Assembly: GCA_044222045.1 (NCBI GenBank)
Contig: JBGAOB010000002.1
Coordinates: 6,729-70,728, forward strand
DNA: 64,000 nucleotides
Source: JBGAMH01 sp044222045
Lineage (GTDB): Bacteria > Eisenbacteria > RBG-16-71-46
Direction of reading: 5' to 3'
The position numbers were made by a program, and so were the translations under genes. A model generated the notes under the pieces. The model was not told the origin of the DNA. It searched no databases and saw only the letters and a list, made by a program, of their open reading frames with translations. This document shows positions 9,024-16,894 of the stretch, piece after piece. Numbering within the stretch: position 1 is the stretch's first letter; each line of letters starts with the position of its first letter.

Positions 9024-9938
9024 TCAGGCGACCGGCGTCTCGCGCGCCTCCTGCCACTCGCGCCACAGCGCGGGGGCTTCGGCCACGAACGACGTGTGGC
9101 GCGGCACCCAGCCGAGTTCGCGACGCGCCTTGGCGGCGCTGACCTGCAGGTCGTTCAGCAGCGCCGAGCCGAACAGGCCCATGGCCGCCTTCAGCGGGTC
9201 GGCGGGGAACGGCTGCACCTTCGCGCCGGTGGCGGCGGCCACGGCGTCGGCCATGTCCTTCACCGTGTGGTGCGACTCGTCGGCCAGGATGTAGCGCTCG
9301 CCCGTGCGGCCGTGCTCCAGCGCCAGCGCGTACGCCTCGGCGAGGTCGTCGCGGTGCACCATGGGCCAGTGCTGCGAGCCGTCGCCCCAGCACGTGACCG
9401 TCTTCTTCCGGCGCGCCTCGTCGAACCACATGCCGAGGATGCCCCGGTGTTCGCCGTACACCATGCCGGGCTGCAGCACCACGGTCTGCACCTCGTGCGA
9501 CGACAGGTCGAACGCGATCTCCTCGTGCGCGGTGCGCCAGGAGACCAGCTCCAGCGGGCGGCGCGGCGAGGTCTCGTCCAGCACCACGCCGGCGCTCGGG
9601 CCGTACACCCACACGCCGCTCGTGTAGAGCAGCCGGCGCACGCGGCCGTCGAGCGCGCACTCGCGCACGGCGTCCAGCACGCGCTGGTCCTGCTCGGCGG
9701 CGTTCGCCGAATCCGAAGCGGCGTGCACGACGGCGTCGCAGTTCTTCAGCTGGCCGATCCACTCGGCGGGCGATTCGAGTGTGCCGGGGACCGGGCGGGC
9801 GCCGAGTGCTTCGATGGCGCGCGCCTTGTCGTCGCTGCGCGCGAGGCCGAAGACCTCGGCGCCCGTGCGAACCAGCCGCGCGGTGATGGCGCTGCCCAGG
9901 TAGCCCGTGGCTCCGGTGACGAAAATGCGGGAATTCAT
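9024..9938 (-). CDS. Atypical NAD(P)-binding SDR, epimerase/dehydratase family
   Basis: 304-residue extended short-chain dehydrogenase with a Rossmann nucleotide-binding motif GATGYLG at residues 9-15, the conserved VVHAA turn, and YTSGVWVYG near residue 110. Proteins of this group (COG0451) oxidise, reduce or epimerise nucleotide sugars and related metabolites in the cytoplasm. The catalytic Tyr-x3-Lys expected about 30 residues after the serine is not visible; the position reads SWRTAHEEIAF, so it belongs to the atypical branch and may not be a classical epimerase. The start is supported by AGGAG six bases upstream. It is separated from queD by 150 bp and followed by a hairpin, so it is probably a separate transcript. 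Substrate unknown. Confidence 0.85.
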   Translation of the reverse strand: MNSRIFVTGATGYLGSAITARLVRTGAEVFGLARSDDKARAIEALGARPVPGTLESPAEWIGQLKNCDAVVHAASDSANAAEQDQRVLDAVRECALDGRVRRLLYTSGVWVYGPSAGVVLDETSPRRPLELVSWRTAHEEIAFDLSSHEVQTVVLQPGMVYGEHRGILGMWFDEARRKKTVTCWGDGSQHWPMVHRDDLAEAYALALEHGRTGERYILADESHHTVKDMADAVAAATGAKVQPFPADPLKAAMGLFGSALLNDLQVSAAKARRELGWVPRHTSFVAEAPALWREWQEARETPVA

Positions 9939-10088
9939 GGCGCTCCTCTTCTTCCTCGGGTCGCCCGAAGGATCGGCCCCGCCGGGGCCGTCTTGAGGCT
10001 GTATTTGCCGGCGCGCTGCTCGGAAGGACTTACGCCGCCCGCGGCGGGATCTTCCCTCGGGCCGGCGGCCGTCCGGGCCGCGCGTTCG

Positions 10089-10454
10089 TCATTCGCCGCG
10101 GTAGATGCAGCGGCTGGTGCAGGTCTCGTGGATCGTGATGGACGCGAGGCCGGGCACCATGGGCTGGAAGCGCTTCCACAACCAGCCCGCCAGCACCTCG
10201 GCGGTCGGATTCTCGAGCCCGGGAACGTCGTTGAGCGTGCGGTGGTCGAGCTCGGACTTGAGCACGGGCTCGAGACGCCGGGCGATCTCGCCGAAGTCCA
10301 CGAACCAGCCGAGCTCGGGATCCACTTCACCGCTCACGGCCACTTCGATGCGGTAGGAGTGCCCGTGGAGTCGAAAGCACTTGTGGTCGGCCGGCACGCG
10401 GGGAAGTCGGTGCGCCGCTTCGAAGCGGAATTCCTTGACGAGTTCGACACGCAC
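10089..10454 (-). CDS. queD: 6-carboxy-5,6,7,8-tetrahydropterin synthase
   Basis: 121-residue QueD/PTPS-family enzyme that turns 7,8-dihydroneopterin triphosphate into 6-carboxy-tetrahydropterin, the second step of preQ0/queuosine synthesis. Zinc-binding histidines are H15 (FEAAH), H30 and H32 (CFRLHGHSY), with the catalytic cysteine at C26. The C-terminal region has the family ENPTAEVLA-type segment and HETCTSRCIY. The length is typical. The gene starts 5 bp after the queC stop, as last gene of queE-queC-queD. No folE or queF is in the window, so GTP cyclohydrolase I and preQ0 reductase must be elsewhere. Confidence 0.96.
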   Translation of the reverse strand: MRVELVKEFRFEAAHRLPRVPADHKCFRLHGHSYRIEVAVSGEVDPELGWFVDFGEIARRLEPVLKSELDHRTLNDVPGLENPTAEVLAGWLWKRFQPMVPGLASITIHETCTSRCIYRGE

Positions 10455-10459
10455 GGAAG

Positions 10460-11164
10460 TCAGGACCTCGGGGGCTGGGCGTAGCGCGTGGGATCGGGCA
10501 CGGCGGCGTCGCGGAATCCCTTTGCCCGCAGCAGGCAGGAGTCACAGGCGCCACACGCGCGTCCGTCGGGCGCGGGATCGTAGCACGAGTGCGTGATCGA
10601 GTAGTCCACGCCCAGGGACACACCAAGCCGGATGATCCCCGCCTTGTCGAGCGCCATGAGCGGCGTGTGGACCTGGTACGCGGCGCCCTCGACGCCGGCC
10701 TGCGTGGCGACTCGGGCGAGCTGCTCGAACGCGCGCACGAACTCGGGGCGGCAGTCGGGATAGCCGGAGTAGTCGATCGCGTTCATGCCCGCCACCAGGT
10801 CGGCGGCGCCGAGCGTCTCGGCCAGGCCGAGCGCGATGGAGAGGAACACCGCGTTGCGCGCGGGCACGTACGTGACCGGCACGGCGGCGGCCATCGCCGC
10901 CTCGTCGCGCCCCTTGGGCACGTCGAGATCAGCCGTGAGCGCCGAGCCGCCCACGGCGCGCAGGTCCACGCGCACTTCGCGGTGATCCTGCGAGCCGAGC
11001 GCGGCGGCCACGCGGCGCGCGGCCTCCAGTTCGACGCGGTGACGCTGGCCGTAGTCCACCGCGAGCGTGGTGCAGCGAAAGCCCTGCGCGCGCGCCCACG
11101 CCAGGCACGTGGCCGAGTCCAGCCCTCCCGACAGCAGCACCACCGCGGTGCGTCGTGCGTTCAT
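10460..11164 (-). CDS. queC: 7-cyano-7-deazaguanine synthase
   Basis: 234-residue QueC. It converts 7-carboxy-7-deazaguanine to preQ0 with ATP and ammonia in the queuosine pathway. The PP-loop motif SGGLDS lies at residues 12-17. The zinc site near the C-terminus has the expected cysteine cluster (CYDPAPDGRACGACDSC), and the GMNAIDYSGYPDCRPEF segment is characteristic. The gene lies between queE (64-bp gap) and queD (5-bp gap), all on the minus strand, which supports a common transcript. Confidence 0.97.
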   Translation of the reverse strand: MNARRTAVVLLSGGLDSATCLAWARAQGFRCTTLAVDYGQRHRVELEAARRVAAALGSQDHREVRVDLRAVGGSALTADLDVPKGRDEAAMAAAVPVTYVPARNAVFLSIALGLAETLGAADLVAGMNAIDYSGYPDCRPEFVRAFEQLARVATQAGVEGAAYQVHTPLMALDKAGIIRLGVSLGVDYSITHSCYDPAPDGRACGACDSCLLRAKGFRDAAVPDPTRYAQPPRS

Positions 11165-11228
11165 CGTGTCGTCACTCCGTTCGATCGTTCGTGCGCCGCA
11201 CCGGCCGGGCGTCGTCGCGGGGCCGCGC

Positions 11229-11891
11229 TCACACGCCGCGCCGCGCGCCCCACATCCACACGTGCAGCCGCGGCGACAGCCGCAGGCCGTGTCGCTTGCA
11301 CGTCTCGGCCAGCCGCACGGCGCGCTCGCGCAGCGCCGCGTCGGTGAGGCCCTCGGGCATCAGCATCACGCGCTCGCGCGGCAGCGCGTGTTCCGCGATC
11401 AGCCGCAGCGCGTCGGCTTCGTCGGGATCGTCGCCCACCACCAGCTTGAACGTGGCGCCGGGATCGGCGGCGAACGCCGCGACGTGTTTCCACGTGCCCG
11501 CCCAGCGCGGCGTCACGCCCGGCAGCTTTGGCGACACGTTCCACGCCAGGCGCGCGTCGCGCAGCGACGGCGGGCACGCGCCGCTCGTTTCCACCTCCAC
11601 GCGCGACCAGCGTGCGAGCGCCGCTTCGATCACCGCCTCCACGCCCGGGTGCTGCAGCGGCTCGCCGCCGGTGAGCACCAGCAGCGGCGCCTCGCCGAGC
11701 GCGCGGGCCTCGTCGAGCGCGGCGTCGATCGTGCACGCCCGGCCGCCCGCGGCGTCCCACGTGTAGCGCGTGTCGCACCACCGGCAGCCCACGTCGCAAC
11801 CCTGAAGTCGCACGAAGTGCGCGGGCGTGCCCGCCGACGGGCCTTCGCCCTGCAGCGAGTGGAAGATCTCGGAGACTCGGATCGTGGTCAT
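11229..11891 (-). CDS. queE: 7-carboxy-7-deazaguanine synthase (radical SAM)
   Basis: 220-residue QueE, which rearranges 6-carboxy-tetrahydropterin to 7-carboxy-7-deazaguanine using S-adenosylmethionine and an iron-sulfur cluster. The cluster cysteines are C32, C36 and C39 (GCDVGCRWCD), preceded by the family hallmark FHSLQGEG near residues 10-17; LTGGEPLQHP is the radical-SAM GGE motif. The start ATG at 11891 fits the expected N-terminus. It is first of the three preQ0 genes; a 54-bp gap separates it from the DUF6503-like gene upstream, which could share the transcript. Confidence 0.96.
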   Translation of the reverse strand: MTTIRVSEIFHSLQGEGPSAGTPAHFVRLQGCDVGCRWCDTRYTWDAAGGRACTIDAALDEARALGEAPLLVLTGGEPLQHPGVEAVIEAALARWSRVEVETSGACPPSLRDARLAWNVSPKLPGVTPRWAGTWKHVAAFAADPGATFKLVVGDDPDEADALRLIAEHALPRERVMLMPEGLTDAALRERAVRLAETCKRHGLRLSPRLHVWMWGARRGV

Positions 11892-11945
11892 GGCGTCGGG
11901 GCGAGGTGCGGTGCGCGGCGGCGACGGGTCGCGCGCGACGGCCGG

Positions 11946-12707
11946 TCAGGGCCGGTCGAACGTTCCGGCGGGGAACTCCTTCGGAGTCTCCACCGCGTTC
12001 GTGAACACGTTGATGTTCTTCTGGCGATGCACCGTGGCGAACCACAGGCCGTCGTGGCTCTCCCAGCCTTCGAGCGTCCACGACACGGGCGGGGGCTGCT
12101 GACCCTGCAGCACCATGTCCCAGCGCTCGACGCGGTGGTTCGCGCGGTTCACCCACACCCAGTAATGGTCGCCGGGCGTCAGTCCCACGCCCGCGAACGA
12201 CAGCGCGAGCTTGTCGTACGTCACGCCGTTCTCGACGGCCTCACCCTCCAGCTTCAGCGTCACGCCGGGATCGCGCAGCTTGTAGGGCATCAGCAGCCAG
12301 TACGTGTCGTTCACCCACAGCGCCTCGGCGCGCACGATCAGCTTGTGCAGCGAGTCGCCCTGGATGCTCTGGCCGTCCATCCACGCCAGGCCCTGCGTGG
12401 TGTCGCCCACCGTGTGCACGAAGCAGAACTTCGTGCCGGCGCGCGTGACGCCTTCCACGCGGTGCCGGCCCGTGCGGCGGTCCCACGCGTGGCGTCGCGT
12501 GGAGCGCACCGTGTCGTTGACGGCGTTGCCGAACGACCAGCGCAACGCCGGCAGCGCGTCCCAGCGCTCACGGCCGCCGAGCGCCTTCATCACCTGGTCG
12601 GCCACGGCGATCGCCTCGGGGTCGGACGCGTCGGCGGCACGGGCGGGAGCGGCGAACGAGGCGAGCACGGCGAGGCATCCGAGCACGGCGAACAGGCGCT
12701 GAATCAT
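11946..12707 (-). CDS. Secreted DUF6503-like protein
   Basis: 253 residues starting at an ATG with GGGAG upstream (the open frame continues further upstream without support). A signal peptide is evident: MIQRLFAVLGCLAVLASFAAPARA with an A-R-A cleavage site. The mature protein begins with a helix (VADQVMKALGGRERWDAL) and continues as beta-strands with WMDGQ, YWLLMPYKLRDPGV and GVGLTPGDHYWVWVN, which resembles the DUF6503 proteins of Bacteroidetes and related phyla, a LolA/LppX-like beta fold. It probably sits in the periplasm or outer envelope. The ligand is unknown. It lies between the zinc-ribbon gene and queE, all on the minus strand. Confidence 0.7.
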   Translation of the reverse strand: MIQRLFAVLGCLAVLASFAAPARAADASDPEAIAVADQVMKALGGRERWDALPALRWSFGNAVNDTVRSTRRHAWDRRTGRHRVEGVTRAGTKFCFVHTVGDTTQGLAWMDGQSIQGDSLHKLIVRAEALWVNDTYWLLMPYKLRDPGVTLKLEGEAVENGVTYDKLALSFAGVGLTPGDHYWVWVNRANHRVERWDMVLQGQQPPPVSWTLEGWESHDGLWFATVHRQKNINVFTNAVETPKEFPAGTFDRP

Positions 12708-12790
12708 CGGGGCTCCCTGGGGGCGACGAGTGGGCACCGCGACCGGGACGGCGCGGCGAACGCGCGGCCGAGGAGACGACGGGCGGCGGA

Positions 12791-12961
12791 TCAGTGTCCG
12801 CCGTGGCGATGGAGTTCGTTCGTCTTGTTGCAGTTGAAGCAGGTGTACGTGAGCGTGTCCTTGCCGACCGGCCAGTTCACCCAGTTGTGCCGGCCGCACC
12901 CGGGGCACGAGATCTGGACGCTCTCGGCGGCGCCGGGCTGCGACGTGGTGGGCTGCGACAT
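12791..12961 (-). CDS. Small zinc-ribbon protein (56 aa)
   Basis: A gene of 57 codons beginning with ATG (complement of 12959-12961) and a strong GGAGG ribosome-binding site six bases upstream; the stop is at 12791-12793. The 56-residue product has two Cys-x2-Cys knuckles, CPGC at 19-22 and CFNC at 41-44, separated by 18 residues with an HNWVNWPVG strand between them. That is a classic zinc ribbon. The C-terminus is histidine-rich (HRHGGH) and could also bind metal. No family name can be given. It lies 83 bp upstream of the DUF6503-like gene on the same strand. Confidence 0.75.
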   Translation of the reverse strand: MSQPTTSQPGAAESVQISCPGCGRHNWVNWPVGKDTLTYTCFNCNKTNELHRHGGH

Positions 12962-13058
12962 GGAATCCTCCGGACCGAGGGTGGAAACGGACGCGGGAGT
13001 ATAGGCAGCCGTGCGGGCAGCGGGAAACCGGCGGCCGCGGCGGGCGCGCCGCCACCCG

Positions 13059-13496
13059 TCAGCGGTAGCGGTTCGCGTAGATGCCCAGGCAGCGGTCCTG
13101 CACCACGTCCATGCCGGCCGCGATCAGCCGCGCGGCCACCTCGTCGTGGCGGATCCCGGTCTGGAACCACACCACCCGCGGGCGGCGGTCCGCGGGCATC
13201 GCCAGCAGCTCGTCGGCCAGCACCGGCAGCGCGTCGGGGCGGCGGAACACGTCGAGCACGTCGACGGCGTGCGGCAGCTCGCCGACCGCGGCCAGCGTCT
13301 TCACGCCGAGCGTCTCGGGAAGGGTCGGGTTGATCGGCGTCACGGTGCGGCCCTGCGCCTGCAGCATGCGCGGGATGGAGTACGCCGGCGCGTCGGGATC
13401 GCGGTCGCTCTTGGCGCCCACCACCGCGACGGTCTTCATGGAGCGGATCACGGCTTCCAGTTCGGGCTCGCTCTGCAGCAGGCGTCCGGTGGTCAT
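13059..13496 (-). CDS. CoA-binding domain protein (YccU-like)
   Basis: 145 residues forming one Rossmann-type CoA-binding domain of the YccU/COG1832 family: VAVVGAKSDRDPDAPAY, then IPRMLQAQGRTVTPINPTLPETLGVKTLAAVGELPHAVDVLDVFR in the order usual for the family (quoted here only as landmarks), and finally VVWFQTGIRHDEVAARLIAAGMDVVQDRCL. Members bind CoA or nucleotides; their biological role is not settled. The ATG has GAGGA seven bases upstream and overlaps the stop of the preceding gene (ATGA), so translation is coupled to the pseudo-receiver gene. Confidence 0.88.
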   Translation of the reverse strand: MTTGRLLQSEPELEAVIRSMKTVAVVGAKSDRDPDAPAYSIPRMLQAQGRTVTPINPTLPETLGVKTLAAVGELPHAVDVLDVFRRPDALPVLADELLAMPADRRPRVVWFQTGIRHDEVAARLIAAGMDVVQDRCLGIYANRYR

Positions 13497-13885
13497 GCGG
13501 GGTCCTCGTCGGGAAGCGCGGCGTGATCGCCGCGCAGGATCTGCGGAAGCCGCGCCGTGAACGCGCTGCGCGGCAGCGTGTGCCGCACGCCGGCGGAGAT
13601 CGCCGCGTCGCGGCGGGCGATGTCGACGTGCGAGAAGAAGCCCACCGTGGGCAGCGCGGCCGTGGCGGGATCGGCGACCAGCGCGCGCACGGCGTCGAGC
13701 GCGTCGACGGCGTGCAGGTCGAACAGCACCAGCGCGAACGGTGCGCCCTCGGCGGCGGCGCGGGCGGCGAGCGCGGCGGCGCCGCGCGGCGACACGGTGG
13801 CGAGGTCCACGCCCACGGCCTTGGCGGTGGCGGCGATGCGCGTGGCGAAGAACAGGTCGGGCACCACGGCGAGCACACGTCTCAC
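13493..13885 (-). CDS. Receiver-like (CheY-fold) domain protein, degenerate
   Basis: 130 residues from a GTG start with a GGAGG-type ribosome-binding site. The alternating beta/alpha pattern and the lengths match a single CheY-like receiver: VLAVVPDLFFATRI, FALVLFDLHAVDALDAVRAL, LPTVGFFSHVD and HTLPRSAF. The aspartate in LFDLH could be the phosphoacceptor, but the acidic pair after strand 1 is reduced to one Asp, and the conserved lysine near the end is replaced (LPRSAF), so normal phosphorylation signalling is doubtful. It overlaps both neighbours by 4 bp (GTGA and ATGA junctions), which ties it to the MFS transporter and the CoA-binding protein. Confidence 0.65.
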   Translation of the reverse strand: MRRVLAVVPDLFFATRIAATAKAVGVDLATVSPRGAAALAARAAAEGAPFALVLFDLHAVDALDAVRALVADPATAALPTVGFFSHVDIARRDAAISAGVRHTLPRSAFTARLPQILRGDHAALPDEDPA

Positions 13886-15252
13886 GCTCCACCTCCTCCA
13901 CTGGCCGGCGCGTCGGCGCAGGCGCCCATCGCGTCGTCGTCGGTGCGTCGGGATTCGGGCAGCGCGTCGGCGCTGCGCGCGCCCCACAGGATCGCCGCGC
14001 CCACGAGCGTGAACACCACGGGCGCGCTCGTCACGTCGAGCAACGCGCCGCTCACCGCCGGCAGCAGCATGCCCGGCGCCACGAACGTGTTCGAAAGGCT
14101 CACGAACGCCTGCCGGCGGCCGGGCGTCGCGAGCTGGATCACGAGGCTGCCGTACGCCACGTTGATGCCCGCCTGCGCGGCGCCGCCCGCGGCGGCCACC
14201 AGCTCGAGGCCGATCACGGCCGCGTCGTGCGGCAGCCAGCCCAGCCGCCACGGCGACAGCACCGCGATGGCCGCCGCGGCCAGTGCCGAGCCCGCGGCCA
14301 GCCGCACGCCCAGGCGCATGACGCTGCGGTTGCCGCGCGTGGCGCTGACGCGCTGCCAGAGCACGTTCGACAGCACGAAGCCCACCATGCGCACCAGCAG
14401 GAACGTGCCTGCCACGCGCACGCCACCGCCGAGGTCGCGCACCGCGAACAGCACCACGAACGGGCTCGCCGCGTACCACACGTTCAGCATGGAGCGGCTC
14501 ACGAGCAGGTGGCGGAACGTGGCGTCGTCGCGCCACAGCGCGAAGCCCTCGCCGAGCAGCCGGCCGGGCGAGCGCAGCGAGGCGTCGGTGGCGCCGTCGG
14601 GCTCGCGCATGAGCGCGAACATCCAGTAGCCCACGGCCGCGACCACCGCCGAGACGCCGAACAGCAGCCCGAACTTGAGCGCGTCGTCGTCCCACTGCAG
14701 CACCTGCCGCACGAAGAAGCCGAGCACGAACACCGACGCGCCGCCCCACAGCATGCGCTGCGACCAGAACGCGCCCAGCCGGTGCGAGGGCACCGTCTTG
14801 CCGACCACTTCCATGAACGGCACCGCCGCGACGCCCGCGCCGAAGCAGTAGACGCCGTAGCCCACCAGGAAGGCGGCCAGCAGCCCGGTGTTCCCGGCCC
14901 AGCCGGAGGCGAACGCGACGGTGGCGACCAGCGCCAGGCCGAGCACGCGCGCGATGGCGGCGTTCACGTAGAGCCACATCTGTCGGCGCTCGCGCGCGAC
15001 GAGCGGGGCCACGAGCACCTGCGGCAGCAGCCAGCCGAGGTCGGGCAGGCCGGTCGCGAGCCCGATCAGAGCGTTCGACGACGTGAGCCGCGACAGGAAC
15101 ACGGGGATCACCGTGTTCGCGTCGATGAACGCTTCGCCGCCCTGGAAGAGCACGCCGTTCCAGACGCCGAACACGTGGTTGCGTCGGACGGCCCGCTCGT
15201 CGGCGGGTGCGTCCGGTGCGGGCAGCGTGGCGGTGTGCGGAGTCGCGGTCAT
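13882..15252 (-). CDS. MFS transporter
   Basis: 456-residue integral membrane protein with about twelve hydrophobic helices and a central cytoplasmic loop (around residues 225-245), the plan of the major facilitator superfamily. N-terminal landmarks are RNHVFGVWNGVLFQGGEAF and LVAPLVARERRQMWLYVNAAIAR, the latter resembling the charged loop between helices 2 and 3. The charged loop between helices 5 and 6 has SHRLGAFWSQRMLWGG. The substrate cannot be predicted. It is the first gene of a three-gene unit, with its stop overlapping the GTG of the receiver-like gene. Confidence 0.88.
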   Translation of the reverse strand: MTATPHTATLPAPDAPADERAVRRNHVFGVWNGVLFQGGEAFIDANTVIPVFLSRLTSSNALIGLATGLPDLGWLLPQVLVAPLVARERRQMWLYVNAAIARVLGLALVATVAFASGWAGNTGLLAAFLVGYGVYCFGAGVAAVPFMEVVGKTVPSHRLGAFWSQRMLWGGASVFVLGFFVRQVLQWDDDALKFGLLFGVSAVVAAVGYWMFALMREPDGATDASLRSPGRLLGEGFALWRDDATFRHLLVSRSMLNVWYAASPFVVLFAVRDLGGGVRVAGTFLLVRMVGFVLSNVLWQRVSATRGNRSVMRLGVRLAAGSALAAAAIAVLSPWRLGWLPHDAAVIGLELVAAAGGAAQAGINVAYGSLVIQLATPGRRQAFVSLSNTFVAPGMLLPAVSGALLDVTSAPVVFTLVGAAILWGARSADALPESRRTDDDAMGACADAPASGGGGA

Positions 15253-15349
15253 GTGCCGGTGGGATGCGTGCCCGGCGGGAAGGGTTCGCGGGCCGCGGCC
15301 CGGGACACTACGCGAACGTGGCCCGCGGCGCGCGCAGCGGTGTCGGTGG

Positions 15350-15389
15350 GCAAACGAAACGCCCGACTTCGCTGGGGGCGAAGCCGGGC
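15350..15389 (-). terminator. Rho-independent terminator of the twin secreted-protein operon
   Basis: On the minus strand, GCCCGGCTTCGC and GCGAAGTCGGGC (complement of 15361-15389) form a 12-bp stem with one mismatch and a 5-nt loop, followed by GTTTCGTTTG. It lies 22 bp after the stop of the 15412-16158 gene. Confidence 0.8.
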
Positions 15390-15411
15390 GATCGCGCGGT
15401 ACGAGCCGCTG

Positions 15412-16158
15412 CTAGCGATACAGGGACTTGATCTTGCCCCAGGTCGACGGCCAGGCGCCGGTCGGGCACGTGGGCGCATCGAACTTGCCGGTGGGGTTCG
15501 CGGAGTAGCCGGTCGGCAGCGACGCGGGGTTCACGCCCCACGAGCCGTTGAGCAGGCCGGTGCCCACGCCCTGGCAGAGCAGGTTCAGCATCGAACCGCC
15601 CGTGGGCTGGTACTTGCCGCGGAACGAGCCGGTGGTCTGGCCCGAGCCGAGGCGGTTGATCGACGTGACGAGCGAATCCACGGGGCCGCTCAGGATGAGC
15701 GTGCCGTCCATGTAGTTGCCCGGGACCGTGGCGTTCGGCGGCGACGACGGCATGGCGCCCGGCGCGGGCGCGTTGCGCGGCGTGCCTTCGTACACCGAGA
15801 ACGTGCCGCCCGTGTACACCGTCGTGTACTTGGTGCCGCCACCGGCGATCGGCGCGGTGACCGTGCCGTTCGAGCCGCCGGTGATGACGAAGGTGTACTC
15901 CTTCGCCGGGTCGGCCGGGTTGAGCCCGTTGAACGGCGCGCACCACAGCGTGATCACGCCCACGACCGTCAGCTGGCTGCCCGCGGCGGAGTTGAACGTG
16001 GCCGGCGTGTAGCTGGTCTCGTAGGCGAAACCGTTGCTTCCCCACTGGAACAGGAGACCGGTTCCCGTTCCCGTGTTGCACTGAGCCATCGCACGCGGTG
16101 CGAAAGCAGTGGCAGCCAACATCACCAGAAAGGCCGCCAGCCCGATAACCTTCTTCAT
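15412..16158 (-). CDS. Secreted protein with WG-x-IKSLYR tail, copy 2
   Basis: 248 residues with an excellent ribosome-binding site (GGGAGG) before ATG and a clear signal peptide (MKKVIGLAAFLVMLAATAFAPRAMA, cleaved before QCNTG). The mature chain is rich in G, T, S, P and aromatic residues, as in extracellular beta-proteins, with FNSAAGSQLTVVGVITLW, YTFVITGG, FSVYEGTPRNA and NATVPGNYMDGTLILSG. The last residues, STWGKIKSLYR, match the tail of the neighbouring gene (RSWGQIKSLYR) almost exactly. The shared internal order is EYTF strand, VYE/D turn, PPNAT, then DGT(L/V)(I/L)LxG. The tail may be a sorting or interaction signal. It is separated by 46 bp from copy 1 and followed by a strong terminator. 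Family unknown. Confidence 0.8.
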   Translation of the reverse strand: MKKVIGLAAFLVMLAATAFAPRAMAQCNTGTGTGLLFQWGSNGFAYETSYTPATFNSAAGSQLTVVGVITLWCAPFNGLNPADPAKEYTFVITGGSNGTVTAPIAGGGTKYTTVYTGGTFSVYEGTPRNAPAPGAMPSSPPNATVPGNYMDGTLILSGPVDSLVTSINRLGSGQTTGSFRGKYQPTGGSMLNLLCQGVGTGLLNGSWGVNPASLPTGYSANPTGKFDAPTCPTGAWPSTWGKIKSLYR

Positions 16159-16204
16159 GAGCTACCTCCCAGAGGCGCCGAGACGCCCGTTGCGGGTCGT
16201 GGCC

Positions 16205-16894
16205 TTAGCGGTAGAGCGACTTGATCTGACCCCACGACCGGGTCGTCGCGGAGGTCGCGTACGGAATCTGAACCTTGCCGGCGAGCTGGTGTTCGTAGCC
16301 GGCGGGAATCGTCGGGTTCGGAGCGCCAGCGGTGCCGCTGAGCAGCCAGCCGCCACGACGGGCCGGCGGGATGTTGCCGAGTGCGCTGCCCTCGTCGAGC
16401 GTCGCCGACGCGTCGAGCGCGCCCTGGAGCGCGTTGTAGTCGTACACGAGCACGAGGTTGTCGACCTGCGCGCCCAGCAGCACCGTGCCGTCCACGAACG
16501 TGGAGGGCGCCGTGGCGTTCGGCGGGTTGACGCCGTAGTTCGCCGCGGTGCCGCCGAGGAACGGATCCTCGTACACGCGGAAGCGCGCGCCGGGGTTGAA
16601 GTACACCTGCAGCAGGCCGTCGGTGAAGTCGCTCGTGTTCACCGTCGCCTCGTAGAGGTAGAACGTGTACTCGTTCGCGGCCTCGTTCGACGGCACGATG
16701 GGATTGATCGACGAGGCGAAGCCGAGGGCGCGATAGCCGTCACCCGATGCGCCGAGGAAGTAGAGGCCCGGGGCGCCGGTCACCTGGTAGTCGAATCCGG
16801 TGAAGATGAGCAGATCGTCGCGCTGCTGTGCCGCGGCGGGCGAGGCCAGCGCGATGCAGCCAGCAATGAGGAGTAGCCAAGCCTTACGCATCAT
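16205..16894 (-). CDS. Secreted protein with WG-x-IKSLYR tail, copy 1
   Basis: 229 residues starting at the first of two adjacent ATGs (16894), with GGAGG exactly six bases upstream. The signal peptide is MMRKAWLLLIAGCIALASPAAA, cleaved before QQRDD. The mature protein shares its plan with copy 2: a strand with EYTFYLYEATV, FRVYEDPFLGG, NPPNATAPSTFVDGTVLLG, and the C-terminal RSWGQIKSLYR. It is probably exported to the surface or medium. It is transcribed from a near-consensus promoter at 17123-17150, giving a leader of about 220 nt, so high expression is plausible. No known family is recognised. Confidence 0.8.
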   Translation of the reverse strand: MMRKAWLLLIAGCIALASPAAAQQRDDLLIFTGFDYQVTGAPGLYFLGASGDGYRALGFASSINPIVPSNEAANEYTFYLYEATVNTSDFTDGLLQVYFNPGARFRVYEDPFLGGTAANYGVNPPNATAPSTFVDGTVLLGAQVDNLVLVYDYNALQGALDASATLDEGSALGNIPPARRGGWLLSGTAGAPNPTIPAGYEHQLAGKVQIPYATSATTRSWGQIKSLYR

